64,000 nucleotides of DNA. It comes from Rhodobacteraceae bacterium CCMM004 (lineage in GTDB: Bacteria > Pseudomonadota > Alphaproteobacteria > Rhodobacterales > Rhodobacteraceae). Of the stretch, positions 54,664 through 62,968 are shown piece after piece (positions within the stretch are counted from its first letter, which is position 1; each line of letters starts with the position of its first letter). The position numbers and the translations under genes are program-made. The notes beneath the pieces were generated by a model. It searched no databases. It was given only the letters and a program-made list of their open reading frames with translations, and was not told where the DNA came from. The stretch spans positions 124,001 to 188,000 of the forward strand of contig RZWH01000008.1 of NCBI GenBank assembly GCA_004005435.1, given 5' to 3'.

Positions 54664-55575
54664 ATGCTGCAACGTCCCGTTCCCTGGCCCGGTGGCGCCA
54701 AGGTCGCCTGCGCGATCACGCTCGACATGGACGCCGACAGCCTGGTGCATATCCACCACGGGCCAGGTGCGGCGAACAAGCTCTCGGCCACCTCGATGCT
54801 GCGCTACGGCCCCGAGGTGGCGGTGCCGCGGATCCTCGACACCTACCGTCGCTTCGGGCTGAAGCAGAGCTTCTTCATCCCCGCCTGGTGCATCGAGAAC
54901 CACCCCAAGGCGGTGGAGGCCGTCGTCGCCGACGGCCACGAGGTGGGCTATCACGGCTATATCCACGAGGCGCCCAACAGCCTGAGCCGCGAGCAAGAGC
55001 ACGAGTGGATGGGCCGCTCGATCGAGATCATCGAGCGGCACACCGGTCAGCGCCCGCGCGGCAACCGCTCGCCGCTCTACCACATGTCGGCGCATACGCC
55101 CGCGTTGCTGGCCGCCGAGGGGTTCGTCTACGACACCTCGCTCATGGGCGACGAGGTGCCCTATTTCCTCGACACCGACGCGGGGTCGCTGGTGGAGTTG
55201 CCGGTGAGCTGGGCCACCGACGACTGGCCCCCCTACGTCCACGCGCCCGATCTGAACTACATGTTCCAGGTGCTGCCGCCAGAGCGGGCGATGGAGGTGT
55301 TCCTGGCCGAGTTCGAGGCGCTGCGCGCGGCGCCGGGGGGCGTGTGGATCGGGGTCTGGCACCCCTTCGTCAGCGGCCGCCTGTCGCGCTGGCAGCGGGT
55401 CGAGGCGATGATCGAGCACATGCTCGACACCGGCGATGTCTGGTTCGCGACGCTGGAAGAGATCGCGCGGCATGTCCAGGCCGTGACCGACGACGGCAGC
55501 TACACCCCCCGCCGCGACCGCCTGCCCTATTCCGAAGGCGACCAGGTGCCCCCCGCCCTGGCCGGCAAGGCGTAG
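54664..55575 (+). CDS. Polysaccharide deacetylase-fold hydrolase (PuuE/cyclic imidase-like)
   Basis: A 303-residue cytoplasmic NodB-fold hydrolase without signal peptide. 'ITLDMDADSLVHIHHG' (metal Asp region), 'RRFGLKQSFFIPAWCIENHPKAVEAVVADGHEVGYHGYIHE' (His box HxxxH) and 'GNRSPLYHMS' are seen. Such soluble members include allantoinase PuuE, cyclic imide hydrolase and HpPgdA-type amidohydrolases, so an amide or cyclic nitrogen compound is a better guess than a polysaccharide. It closes the transporter cluster. Confidence 0.82.
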   Translation: MLQRPVPWPGGAKVACAITLDMDADSLVHIHHGPGAANKLSATSMLRYGPEVAVPRILDTYRRFGLKQSFFIPAWCIENHPKAVEAVVADGHEVGYHGYIHEAPNSLSREQEHEWMGRSIEIIERHTGQRPRGNRSPLYHMSAHTPALLAAEGFVYDTSLMGDEVPYFLDTDAGSLVELPVSWATDDWPPYVHAPDLNYMFQVLPPERAMEVFLAEFEALRAAPGGVWIGVWHPFVSGRLSRWQRVEAMIEHMLDTGDVWFATLEEIARHVQAVTDDGSYTPRRDRLPYSEGDQVPPALAGKA

Positions 55576-55579
55576 ACGC

Positions 55580-56041
55580 TCAGCGGTCGAGTGTCGGGAA
55601 GACAGCGGTGCGCTTCGTCGTGCCGTAGACAAAGCTCGTGTCGATGGACCCCACCCCGCCGATGGGGTGGATCCCCTCGCGCACGAAGGTCTCGTAGGCC
55701 GTCAGATCGGCAACCACCACCTTGAGCAGGTAGTCCGTGCCGCCGGTCAGGACGTGGCACTCCAGCACCTGCTCCAGCCCGGCGACCTGCCGCTCGAACC
55801 GGCGCACCGTGTCCTCGGTGTGTCGCTCCAGCCGGATGTGGACGAAGGCGGTGATGGGCAGGCCATAGGCCACCGGATCGGCATCGACGGTGAAACCGCG
55901 GATCGCCCCCGACGCCTCCAGCTTGCGCAACCGGCGCAGGCAGGGCGAGGGCGACAGGTTCACCCGCTCGGCCAGCTCCTGGTTGGTCATGCGCCCGTCG
56001 CGTTGCAGGGCGCGGATGATCTGGCGGTCCTTGGCGTCCAT
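55580..56041 (-). CDS. mdeR: Lrp/AsnC-family regulator (MdeR-like)
   Basis: A 153-residue Lrp-type regulator: N-terminal helix-turn-helix ('DRQIIRALQRDGRMTNQELAERVNLSPSPCLRRLRKLEASGAI', residues 5-48) and C-terminal RAM domain ('VLECHVLTGGTDYLLKVVVADLTAYETFV'). It is divergent from a methionine gamma-lyase gene with a 21-base palindrome between them. The same arrangement (mdeR-mdeAB) is known in Pseudomonas putida. The ATG at 56041 is used; a GTG 6 bases upstream is possible. Confidence 0.85.
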   Translation of the reverse strand: MDAKDRQIIRALQRDGRMTNQELAERVNLSPSPCLRRLRKLEASGAIRGFTVDADPVAYGLPITAFVHIRLERHTEDTVRRFERQVAGLEQVLECHVLTGGTDYLLKVVVADLTAYETFVREGIHPIGGVGSIDTSFVYGTTKRTAVFPTLDR

Positions 56042-56048
56042 GGGCACG

Positions 56049-56069
56049 AATTAGCAGATCCTGCCAATT
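56049..56069. promoter_or_regulatory. Palindromic operator between mdeR and mdeA
   Basis: AATTAGCAG-ATC-CTGCCAATT, arms matching at 8 of 9 positions. It lies 8 bases from the regulator start and 84 bases from the gamma-lyase start, an expected place for Lrp-type autoregulation and activation of mdeAB. Confidence 0.65.
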
Positions 56070-56152
56070 CAGGCCAGAACTGAGGCAGACTTTGCAACCC
56101 CCTGCCCCCACATCCGGCGTAACCCGGTGGTGCGACAGCACAGGAGCACGCC

Positions 56153-57358
56153 ATGTCCGACGCCCGCGGCTTTGCCACCACCGCCATCCACCACGCCTAT
56201 GCACCCGCCGAGAACGAGGGCGCGCTGACCCCGCCTTTGCACCTGACCTCGACCTTCGCCTTCGAGAGCGCCGAGGCCGGGGGCGAGATGTTCGCGGGCG
56301 AGCGGATGGGCCATGTCTACAGCCGCATCTCCAACCCCACCTGCGACCTCCTGGAGCGGCGGATCGCGGCCTTGGAGGGGGCCGAGGCGGGCCTGGCGCT
56401 GAGCAGCGGCATGGGCGCGGTGACCGCCACGCTCTGGACCCTGCTGTCCCCCGGCGACGAGGTGATCGTGGATCGCACGCTCTATGGCTGCACCTTCGCG
56501 TATATGCGCCACGGACTGGCCAAGTGGGGGGTGACGATCACCCATGTGGACATGACCGACCTGGACAACCTTCGAGCCGCCGTCAGCGCGTGCACGAGGG
56601 TCGTCTACTTCGAGACCCCCGCCAACCCCAACATGCGCCTCGTCGACATCGCCGAGGCCGCCGCCATCGCCCATTCTGTCGGCGCGCAGGTGGTGGTCGA
56701 CAATACCTACGCCACCCCCTACCTCACCCAGCCCTTCACGCTCGGCGCCGACGTGGTCCTGCACTCGGCGACCAAGTATCTGGGCGGGCACGGCGACGTG
56801 GTGGCGGGCCTTGTCGTCGGCCGCGCCGAGACGGTGAACGAGATCCGGCTGGTGGGGATGAAGGACATGACCGGCGCGGTCATGGCCCCGTTCAACGCCA
56901 TGCTGATTCTGAGGGGGCTCAAGACCCTGGCTCTGCGGATGGAGCGCCACTCGGCCTCCGCCGCCGAGATCGCGGCGTGGCTGGAGCGGCAGGACGGGGT
57001 GGCCAAGGTGCACTACCCCGGACTTGAGACTTTCGGTCAGCGTGCTATCGCCCAGAGGCAGATGCAACTGGACGGCGGCATGATCGCCTTCGAACTCGAC
57101 GGCGGATTGGAGGCGGGGCGCGCGATGATGAACCGGCTGCGACTCATTCAACGGGCGGTGTCGCTGGGCGACGCCGAGACGCTGATCCAGCATCCCGCGT
57201 CGATGACCCATTCGACCTACACCGCCGAAGAGCGCGCGGCCCACGGCATCTCCGACGGGCTGGTGCGGCTGTCGGTGGGGCTGGAAGAGGTCCAAGACAT
57301 CCTCGCCGATCTGGCTCAGGCGCTGCCCGCGCCGGGGCGCAGACCCGCCGCCGCGTGA
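56153..57358 (+). CDS. mdeA: L-methionine gamma-lyase
   Basis: A 401-residue Cys/Met-metabolism PLP enzyme that splits L-methionine into methanethiol, 2-oxobutyrate and ammonia. 'YSRISNPTCDLLERRIAALEG' and 'LALSSGMGAVTA' are family motifs; 'TLYGCTFAYMRHGL' contains the Tyr and the Cys specific to methionine gamma-lyases; the PLP lysine is in 'HSATKYLGGHGDVVAG'. The C-terminal 'IQHPASMTHSTY' is normal. The next gene, an E1 dehydrogenase, would use the 2-oxobutyrate. Cystathionine gamma-synthase or lyase is less likely because of the Cys and the context. Confidence 0.92.
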   Translation: MSDARGFATTAIHHAYAPAENEGALTPPLHLTSTFAFESAEAGGEMFAGERMGHVYSRISNPTCDLLERRIAALEGAEAGLALSSGMGAVTATLWTLLSPGDEVIVDRTLYGCTFAYMRHGLAKWGVTITHVDMTDLDNLRAAVSACTRVVYFETPANPNMRLVDIAEAAAIAHSVGAQVVVDNTYATPYLTQPFTLGADVVLHSATKYLGGHGDVVAGLVVGRAETVNEIRLVGMKDMTGAVMAPFNAMLILRGLKTLALRMERHSASAAEIAAWLERQDGVAKVHYPGLETFGQRAIAQRQMQLDGGMIAFELDGGLEAGRAMMNRLRLIQRAVSLGDAETLIQHPASMTHSTYTAEERAAHGISDGLVRLSVGLEEVQDILADLAQALPAPGRRPAAA

Positions 57359-57368
57359 AAGGACCCAG

Positions 57369-59759
57369 ATGACCGACCACGACACGCTGAAACTGATCGA
57401 GCGGCGGCTTCTGTGGCTGTCCCACTGGATGGTCCACCACGCCAACCACGTCCGCCCCAAGGTCGACGGGATCAAGATCGGCGGCCACCAGGCGAGCTCG
57501 GCGTCCATGGTGTCGATCATGACGGCGCTCTACTTCTCCGCGCTGCGCCCCGAGGACCGCGTCGCGGTCAAGCCCCACGCCAGCCCGGTGTTCCACGCCA
57601 TCCAGTACCTGATGGGCCAGCAGACCCGGGAGAAGATGGAGGCGTTCCGCGGCTTCGGCGGGGTGCAGAGCTATCCCAGCCGGACCAAGGACATCGACGA
57701 CGTGGACTTCTCCACCGGGTCGGTGGGCCTGGGCGTGGCCATCACCTCCTTCGCGTCGCTGATCCAAGACTACATCGCGGCCAAGCCCTGGGGCGACGGC
57801 GCGCCCATGGGGCGCATGGTGGCCTTGGTCGGCGACGCCGAGTTGGACGAGGGCAACGTCTATGAGTGCCTCCAGGAGGGGTGGAAGAACGATCTGCGCA
57901 ACACCTGGTGGATCATCGATTACAACCGCCAGTCGCTGGACGGGATCGTGCGCGAGGGGCTGTTCGCGCGGGTCGAAAAGATCTTCGACGCCTTCGGCTG
58001 GGACGTGGTGCGGATCAAATACGGCGCCCTGCAACGCGCCGCCTTCGACGAGCCCGGGGGGGCCCGGCTGAGGGCCTGGATCGACGCCTGCCCGAACCAG
58101 GAGTACTCGGCGCTGACCTTCATGGGCGGGGCGGTGTGGCGCAAGCGGCTGATGGACGACCTCGGCGACCAGGGGGACGTCAGCGCGCTGATCGACCGGC
58201 GCAGCGACGCCGAGCTTGCGGCGCTGATGGAGAACCTGGGCGGCAACTGCGTGGCGACGATGGCCGAGACCTTTGCCGCGATCGACCACGACCGACCCAC
58301 CTGTTTCCTCGCCTACACGATCAAGGGTTGGGGCACCCCGATCGCCGGGCACAAGGACAACCACGGCGGCCTCATGACCAAAGCGCAGATGGCCGACTGG
58401 CAGGCCCATATGGGCGTGCCACAGGGCGCGGAATGGGATCCTTTCGCCGGGGTCGAGGACGTGCCCGGGCTGAAAGCGGTCCTCGACGCGGTGCCGTTCT
58501 TTGCCAAGGGGCCGCGGCGCTATCGCGACGCCCGGCTCGACGTGCCCGCCATCGCCGCGCCGTCCGACCGCGAGATCTCGACCCAGATGGCATTCGGCAA
58601 GGTGCTCGACGCGCTCGCCAAGGGCGACAGCGCCCTGGCTGCGCGCATCGTCACCACCTCGCCCGACGTGACCGGCACCACCAATCTCGGCCCCTGGGTG
58701 AACCGGCGCAAGCTCTTTGCCCGCGCGCCCCAGGCCGACGCATTCATCGAGCACCGCATCCCCTCGACCGCCAAGTGGGAGTTCGCGCCCGAGGGCCAGC
58801 ACATCGAACTGGGCATCGCCGAGATGAACCTGTTCCTGCTGCTGGCCGCCGCGGGCCTGTCCCACAGCCTGTTCGGCAAGCGGATCGTGCCCATCGGCAC
58901 GGTCTACGACCCGTTCGTCTGCCGCGGCCTCGATGCGCTGAACTACGCCTGCTACCAGGACGCGCGGTTCCTGATCGTCGGCACGCCGTCGGGGGTGACG
59001 CTGGCGCCGGAGGGCGGTGCGCACCAGTCGGTGGGCACGCCGCTCATCGGCATGTCCCAGGACGGGCTGGCCGCGTTCGAGCCCGCCTTCGCCGACGAAC
59101 TGGCCGTGATCCTGGAGTGGGCCTTCGACTATCTCCAGCGCGACGGCGACGGCGACCCGGACGAGCGCACCTGGCTGCGCGACGAGACCGGCGGCTCGGT
59201 CTACCTGCGTCTGACCACGAACCCGGTGGAGCAGCCCGGGCGCCGCGCCGACGACGCCTTCCGCCGCGGCTCCATCGACGGGGCCTATTGGCTCAGGCCC
59301 CCGGGGCCCAACTGCGAGGTCGTGATCGCCTATCAGGGGGCGGTGGCGCCCGAGGCGATCCGCGCGGCGGGAATGATCGCCGAGGGGCGCCGCGACATCG
59401 GCGTGCTGGCCGTGACCTCCGCCGACCGGCTGAACGCGGGCTGGACCGCGGCACAGCGCGCGCGGGCGCGGGGCAACGCCGCCGCCGTGGCGCATGTGGA
59501 GCGCCTGATGGCCGACCTGCCGCCCCACTGCCGGATCGTCACGGTGATCGACGGCCACCCCGCGACCCTGTCCTGGCTGGGCAGCGTGGCGGGGCACCGC
59601 ACCCTGCCCCTGGGGGTGGAACATTTCGGTCAGACCGGCACCATCGGCGACCTCTACCGCCACCACGGGATCGACGCGCACGCCATCGCCGAACGGGTGC
59701 AGGGGCTGACCTCGGGCCGGATCGTCCACTTGCCCGCCGGACGCCAGCAGAGCGCCTGA
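57369..59759 (+). CDS. mdeB: 2-oxoacid dehydrogenase E1 (MdeB-like, homodimeric AceE family)
   Basis: A 796-residue thiamine-diphosphate enzyme similar to AceE but about 90 residues shorter. The ThDP motif is 'GDAELDEGNVYECLQEG...IIDYNRQSLDG' (GDx..N). 'HRIPSTAKWEFAPEGQHIELGIAEMNLFLLLAAAGLSHSLFGKRIVPIGTVYDPFV' lines the active site. In P. putida mdeB next to mdeA decarboxylates 2-oxobutyrate. No E2 or E3 gene is near, so it must use the housekeeping complex or act as a decarboxylase. It starts 10 bases after mdeA and ends before a strong terminator. Confidence 0.88.
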   Translation: MTDHDTLKLIERRLLWLSHWMVHHANHVRPKVDGIKIGGHQASSASMVSIMTALYFSALRPEDRVAVKPHASPVFHAIQYLMGQQTREKMEAFRGFGGVQSYPSRTKDIDDVDFSTGSVGLGVAITSFASLIQDYIAAKPWGDGAPMGRMVALVGDAELDEGNVYECLQEGWKNDLRNTWWIIDYNRQSLDGIVREGLFARVEKIFDAFGWDVVRIKYGALQRAAFDEPGGARLRAWIDACPNQEYSALTFMGGAVWRKRLMDDLGDQGDVSALIDRRSDAELAALMENLGGNCVATMAETFAAIDHDRPTCFLAYTIKGWGTPIAGHKDNHGGLMTKAQMADWQAHMGVPQGAEWDPFAGVEDVPGLKAVLDAVPFFAKGPRRYRDARLDVPAIAAPSDREISTQMAFGKVLDALAKGDSALAARIVTTSPDVTGTTNLGPWVNRRKLFARAPQADAFIEHRIPSTAKWEFAPEGQHIELGIAEMNLFLLLAAAGLSHSLFGKRIVPIGTVYDPFVCRGLDALNYACYQDARFLIVGTPSGVTLAPEGGAHQSVGTPLIGMSQDGLAAFEPAFADELAVILEWAFDYLQRDGDGDPDERTWLRDETGGSVYLRLTTNPVEQPGRRADDAFRRGSIDGAYWLRPPGPNCEVVIAYQGAVAPEAIRAAGMIAEGRRDIGVLAVTSADRLNAGWTAAQRARARGNAAAVAHVERLMADLPPHCRIVTVIDGHPATLSWLGSVAGHRTLPLGVEHFGQTGTIGDLYRHHGIDAHAIAERVQGLTSGRIVHLPAGRQQSA

Positions 59760-59819
59760 CCGGCCGCACAGGTTGGGTGGCGAACAGCCCCCAGCTCCGC
59801 CCGGCGGGCACCGCCGGGC

Positions 59820-59849
59820 AGCGCCGTCCCCCCCGGGGGCGGCGCTTTT
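59820..59849 (+). terminator. Rho-independent terminator after mdeB
   Basis: 12-bp stem (AGCGCCGTCCCC with GGGGGCGGCGCT, one G-T pair), 3-base loop and a TTTT tail at 59846-59849. It lies 60 bases after the mdeB stop and separates mdeAB from the iclR-mtoX unit. Confidence 0.85.
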
Positions 59850-59976
59850 GGCGAGGACGGTGCAGCCGCCGGGACGTGGACGCGTGTGGGAACCACCCGC
59901 CCCGCTCGGCCCCGCCCCGACGGGACGGCACTGGCCTTCGCGTCTAGCGGACGCCCGGGCCCCGCGCTCTTGAGCC

Positions 59977-60005
59977 TTGCCGGATGGGATTTCCCGGAAT
60001 ACGGT
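59977..60005 (+). promoter_or_regulatory. Weak candidate promoter for iclR-mtoX
   Basis: TTGCCG (59977-59982), 17 bases, TACGGT (60000-60005), 27 bases before the IclR start, in the 272-base gap after mdeB. The -10 match is poor. A GGGATTTCCC palindrome (59987-59996) overlaps the spacer and could be an operator. Confidence 0.35.
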
Positions 60006-60031
60006 AAAAGTGTCTCAACTATGGGAATCAC

Positions 60032-60844
60032 ATGCAGGAACGCCTGATCAGGCTGCTCGAATCCATCGCAGGCGCCGCGCAACCCGTCAGCGTGGCGGAC
60101 CTGGCCCGGATGACCGACGTGCCCCGCGCGACCCTCTACCGCAACATCTCGGCCCTCGTTGAATGTGGCTTTCTCGACGAGACAGAGGGCGGCAGCCGCT
60201 ACGTGCTGGGGATGCGCTTCGTCAAGATCGCGCTTACCGGCAAATCCGATGTCCACGTGATCAACGCTGTCTCGGCGATCCTGCAAAAGACGGTCAAGGA
60301 CGTGGGCGAGACCGCGTTCCTGGCCCGCTATCGCGGCGGCCGCGTTGACCTGATTCATATCGAAATCCCGTCGGATCCGTCGCTGTCCTACGTCTATCCC
60401 GGGCTCGGCCCCCGCCCCGCCCACGCCTGTTCGTCGGCCAAGGTCATCGCCGCCTTCATCGCTGCCGACCTGCGCGACGACCTGCTCGAGGCGCATCCTC
60501 TCCGCTTTAACGCCAACACCGTCGTCGCCCCGGACCTGATCGAGAAAGAGCTGACCCAGGTGCGGCGCTACGGCTATGCGGTCTGCGACGGCGAGATGGA
60601 CGAGGGCGTCACCAGCGTGGCGGTGCCGATCAACGTCGACCGACTGGGCGCGATCTTTTCCATGGGCGTGGTCGGGCCGTCGCACCGGATCAAGCCCAAC
60701 GTCCAGTCCCGAATCCTGCCGACGCTGACCGAGGAGGCGGTCCGCGCGGCAGCGGCGATCCAGCACTGTTCGGTCGTGGAGGCCGAGACCACCAACGCGG
60801 CGGCCATGGCGCAGGCCATGAGCACGCCGCTGGAGAAACACTAA
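60032..60844 (+). CDS. IclR-family transcription regulator
   Basis: A 270-residue regulator: N-terminal winged helix ('QERLIRLLESIAGAAQPVSVADLARMTDVPRATLYRNISALVECGFL', 2-48) and an IclR effector domain ('GPRPAHACSSAKVIAAF', 'GYAVCDGEMDEGVTSVAVPI'). It is 31 bases upstream of mtoX on the same strand and probably controls that operon, sensing methanethiol, methionine or a related metabolite; this is inferred from position. Confidence 0.88.
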   Translation: MQERLIRLLESIAGAAQPVSVADLARMTDVPRATLYRNISALVECGFLDETEGGSRYVLGMRFVKIALTGKSDVHVINAVSAILQKTVKDVGETAFLARYRGGRVDLIHIEIPSDPSLSYVYPGLGPRPAHACSSAKVIAAFIAADLRDDLLEAHPLRFNANTVVAPDLIEKELTQVRRYGYAVCDGEMDEGVTSVAVPINVDRLGAIFSMGVVGPSHRIKPNVQSRILPTLTEEAVRAAAAIQHCSVVEAETTNAAAMAQAMSTPLEKH

Positions 60845-60875
60845 CGGCCCAACGGCCACCCAAGGGAGGAAAGAC

Positions 60876-62186
60876 ATGAACAGACGTGAATTCGGAGGTC
60901 TGGCGGCGGGTGCCCTGGCCATGGGCCTGCCGCTGCGCGCCTTCGCCGACGAGACCTGCCAGTCGCCCTACATGCCCAAGATCACCGGGCAGGAAGAGTT
61001 CGTCTATGTCTGGACCCTCGGCGTCGAGGGCATGGGAGACGCCCAGGACAAGCTGGTGACGATCGACCTGCGGCCCGGATCGGACACGCGCGGCGAGGTG
61101 ATCCACACCGTCTCGGTCGGCGGCCGCAACGAGGCCCATCACGGCGGCTTCTCGGCGGACCGGCGCTATTTCTGGACCGGGGGCCTCGATACCAACCGCA
61201 TCTTCATCTTCGACGTCCACAGCGACCCCGCGGCGCCCAAGCTGCACAAGACCATCGACACCTTCGTCAAGGATTCGGGCGGGGTGGTCGGGCCGCACAC
61301 CTTCTTTGCCCTGCCGGGCAGCATGATGATCACCGGTCTGTCCAACGACGACGACCATGGCGGCCGCACCGCGCTGGTGGAATACAACAACGACGGCGAC
61401 TACGTCGCGACCTACTGGATGCCGACCGCCGCCGACATGCAGGGGGCCGAGGCCGTGGACGGCGCTGTCGCCGACGGATACGGCTACGACATCCGCGCGC
61501 TGATCCGCAAGAACGTGATGCTCACCTCGTCCTTCACCGGCTGGTCCAACTACATGATGGACTTCGGCCAGATGCTTCAGGACCCCGAGGCGATGAAGCG
61601 GTTCGGCAACACGATGGTGCAGTGGGACCTGCACACCCGCCAGCCGCGCAAGGTGTTCAACGTCCCCGGCGCCCCCCTGGAGGTCCGCTTTCCCTGGGGG
61701 CCCAACGCCAACTACGCCTTCTCCACCACGGCGCTGACCTCGCAGCTGTGGCTGATCTACGAAGACGACGCGGGCGAGTGGCAGGCCAAGGCGGTGGCCG
61801 ATATCGGCAATCCCGCCGACATCCCCCTGCCCGTCGACATCTCCATCGCCGCCGACGACCAGACCCTGTGGATCAACAGCTTCATGGACGGCAAGACGCG
61901 GCTCTTCGACATCTCCGATCCGCACAACCCGTTCCAGATCTACGAAAAAACCATCGACCGCCAAGTCAATATGGTGAGCCAGAGCTGGGACGGCGCGCGC
62001 GTCTACTTCACCTCCTCTCTCCTGGCCAAATGGGACAAGAAGGGCGAGGACGACGTCCAGTATCTCAAGGCCTATACCTGGAACGGCACGGAGTTGATCG
62101 AGGACTTCGCCGTGGACTTCTACGCCCAGAATCTGGGCCGCGCGCACATCATGCGCTTCGGCAGTTCGGCGCTCTACACCTCCTGA
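60876..62186 (+). CDS. mtoX: Methanethiol oxidase (SBP56 family)
   Basis: A 436-residue periplasmic protein of the selenium-binding protein 56 family. A Tat-type leader (NRREFGGLAAGALAMGLPLRAFA) is present. Recognisable stretches: 'EFVYVWTLGVEGMGDAQDKLVTIDL', 'NEAHHGGFSADRRYFWTGGLDTNRIFIFDV' with His residues for copper, 'GPHTFFALPG', 'LDHG'-like 'DDHGGRTALVEYNNDG' and 'SQSWDGARVYFTSSLLAKWD'. The bacterial enzyme oxidises methanethiol to formaldehyde, H2S and H2O2 and needs copper. SCO and MauG-type genes follow, as described for Hyphomicrobium mtoX operons. A GGGAGG site precedes the ATG. Confidence 0.93.
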   Translation: MNRREFGGLAAGALAMGLPLRAFADETCQSPYMPKITGQEEFVYVWTLGVEGMGDAQDKLVTIDLRPGSDTRGEVIHTVSVGGRNEAHHGGFSADRRYFWTGGLDTNRIFIFDVHSDPAAPKLHKTIDTFVKDSGGVVGPHTFFALPGSMMITGLSNDDDHGGRTALVEYNNDGDYVATYWMPTAADMQGAEAVDGAVADGYGYDIRALIRKNVMLTSSFTGWSNYMMDFGQMLQDPEAMKRFGNTMVQWDLHTRQPRKVFNVPGAPLEVRFPWGPNANYAFSTTALTSQLWLIYEDDAGEWQAKAVADIGNPADIPLPVDISIAADDQTLWINSFMDGKTRLFDISDPHNPFQIYEKTIDRQVNMVSQSWDGARVYFTSSLLAKWDKKGEDDVQYLKAYTWNGTELIEDFAVDFYAQNLGRAHIMRFGSSALYTS

Positions 62187-62257
62187 CCCGGACCGCGCGG
62201 CCCCGAGGGGCGGCCCCGCGCCGCCCCGCCCGGGGCCCCGCAGACGAGGACCACGCG

Positions 62258-62968
62258 ATGCTCAAGACCACGTTCCTTGCCGGTGCGATCTGCGCCGCGG
62301 CCGCGGGCGGCGCGACCTGGTATGTCGCCGCGTCGGACGCCCCGGCGCGGCAGACGCCCCTATCGTCGGTGTTTCCCGCCAGCGTGGACTATCAGTTCGA
62401 TCCCCCCGCCCCGGGCTCCTATCGGCTGAACCGGATCAAGGACGCGCCCGACGGCGCGGTCCTGGACATCCACGGCACGCCCCGGCGCCTGGACGACCTC
62501 ACCCGGGGCAAGATCACGCTCGTCAGCTTCGTCTACCTGACCTGCGGCGACATCCAGGGCTGCCCCCTGGCCATGTCGGTCCTGTTCGACATCCACGACG
62601 CCAGCGCCGCCCTGCCCGGCCTGCGCGACGACGTGCAGCTCATGACGATCAGCTTCGACCCCGACCGCGACACGGTCGAGGCGATCGAAGCCTTCGCCTA
62701 TCCCGTCACCTCCGACCCCGCCGCAGGGCACAAGATCGACTGGCACGTCCTGACCACCGAGGGGCAGGAGGCGCTGGCCCCCATCCTCGACGGCTACGGC
62801 CAGGTGGTGGACCGCTCGGGCGACGGCGAGCGCATCGCCCACCTTCTGCGGCTCTTTCTCCTCGACCGCGAAGGCGCTGTGCGCAACGTCTACGGCCTGG
62901 GCTTCATGGATCCGCGCCTGTTGATGACGGACATCGAGACGCTGTTGATGGAAGAGGACGGCGCGTGA
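62258..62968 (+). CDS. SCO1/SenC-type copper chaperone with a CX5C motif
   Basis: A 236-residue membrane-anchored thioredoxin-fold protein (N-terminal helix 'TTFLAGAICAAAAGGATWYVA'). The SCO core is visible: 'KITLVSFVYLTCGDIQGCPLAM', 'VQLMTISFDPDRDTVEAIEAFA' and 'RIAHLLRLFLLDREGAVRNVYG', where the His aligns with the distal copper ligand. The cysteine pair is CGDIQGC, five residues apart, not the usual CxxxC. It likely delivers copper to MtoX. It overlaps the next gene by 4 bases. Confidence 0.87.
   Translation: MLKTTFLAGAICAAAAGGATWYVAASDAPARQTPLSSVFPASVDYQFDPPAPGSYRLNRIKDAPDGAVLDIHGTPRRLDDLTRGKITLVSFVYLTCGDIQGCPLAMSVLFDIHDASAALPGLRDDVQLMTISFDPDRDTVEAIEAFAYPVTSDPAAGHKIDWHVLTTEGQEALAPILDGYGQVVDRSGDGERIAHLLRLFLLDREGAVRNVYGLGFMDPRLLMTDIETLLMEEDGA

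Noticed and set aside
54664-55575. Exported cell-wall polysaccharide deacetylase
   Set aside because: No signal peptide or membrane anchor, and the neighbours are cytoplasmic nitrogen-compound enzymes.
57144-59729. Long minus-strand open frame (861 codons) opposite mdeB
   Set aside because: Antisense shadow of mdeB, with no recognisable domain and the wrong residue composition.
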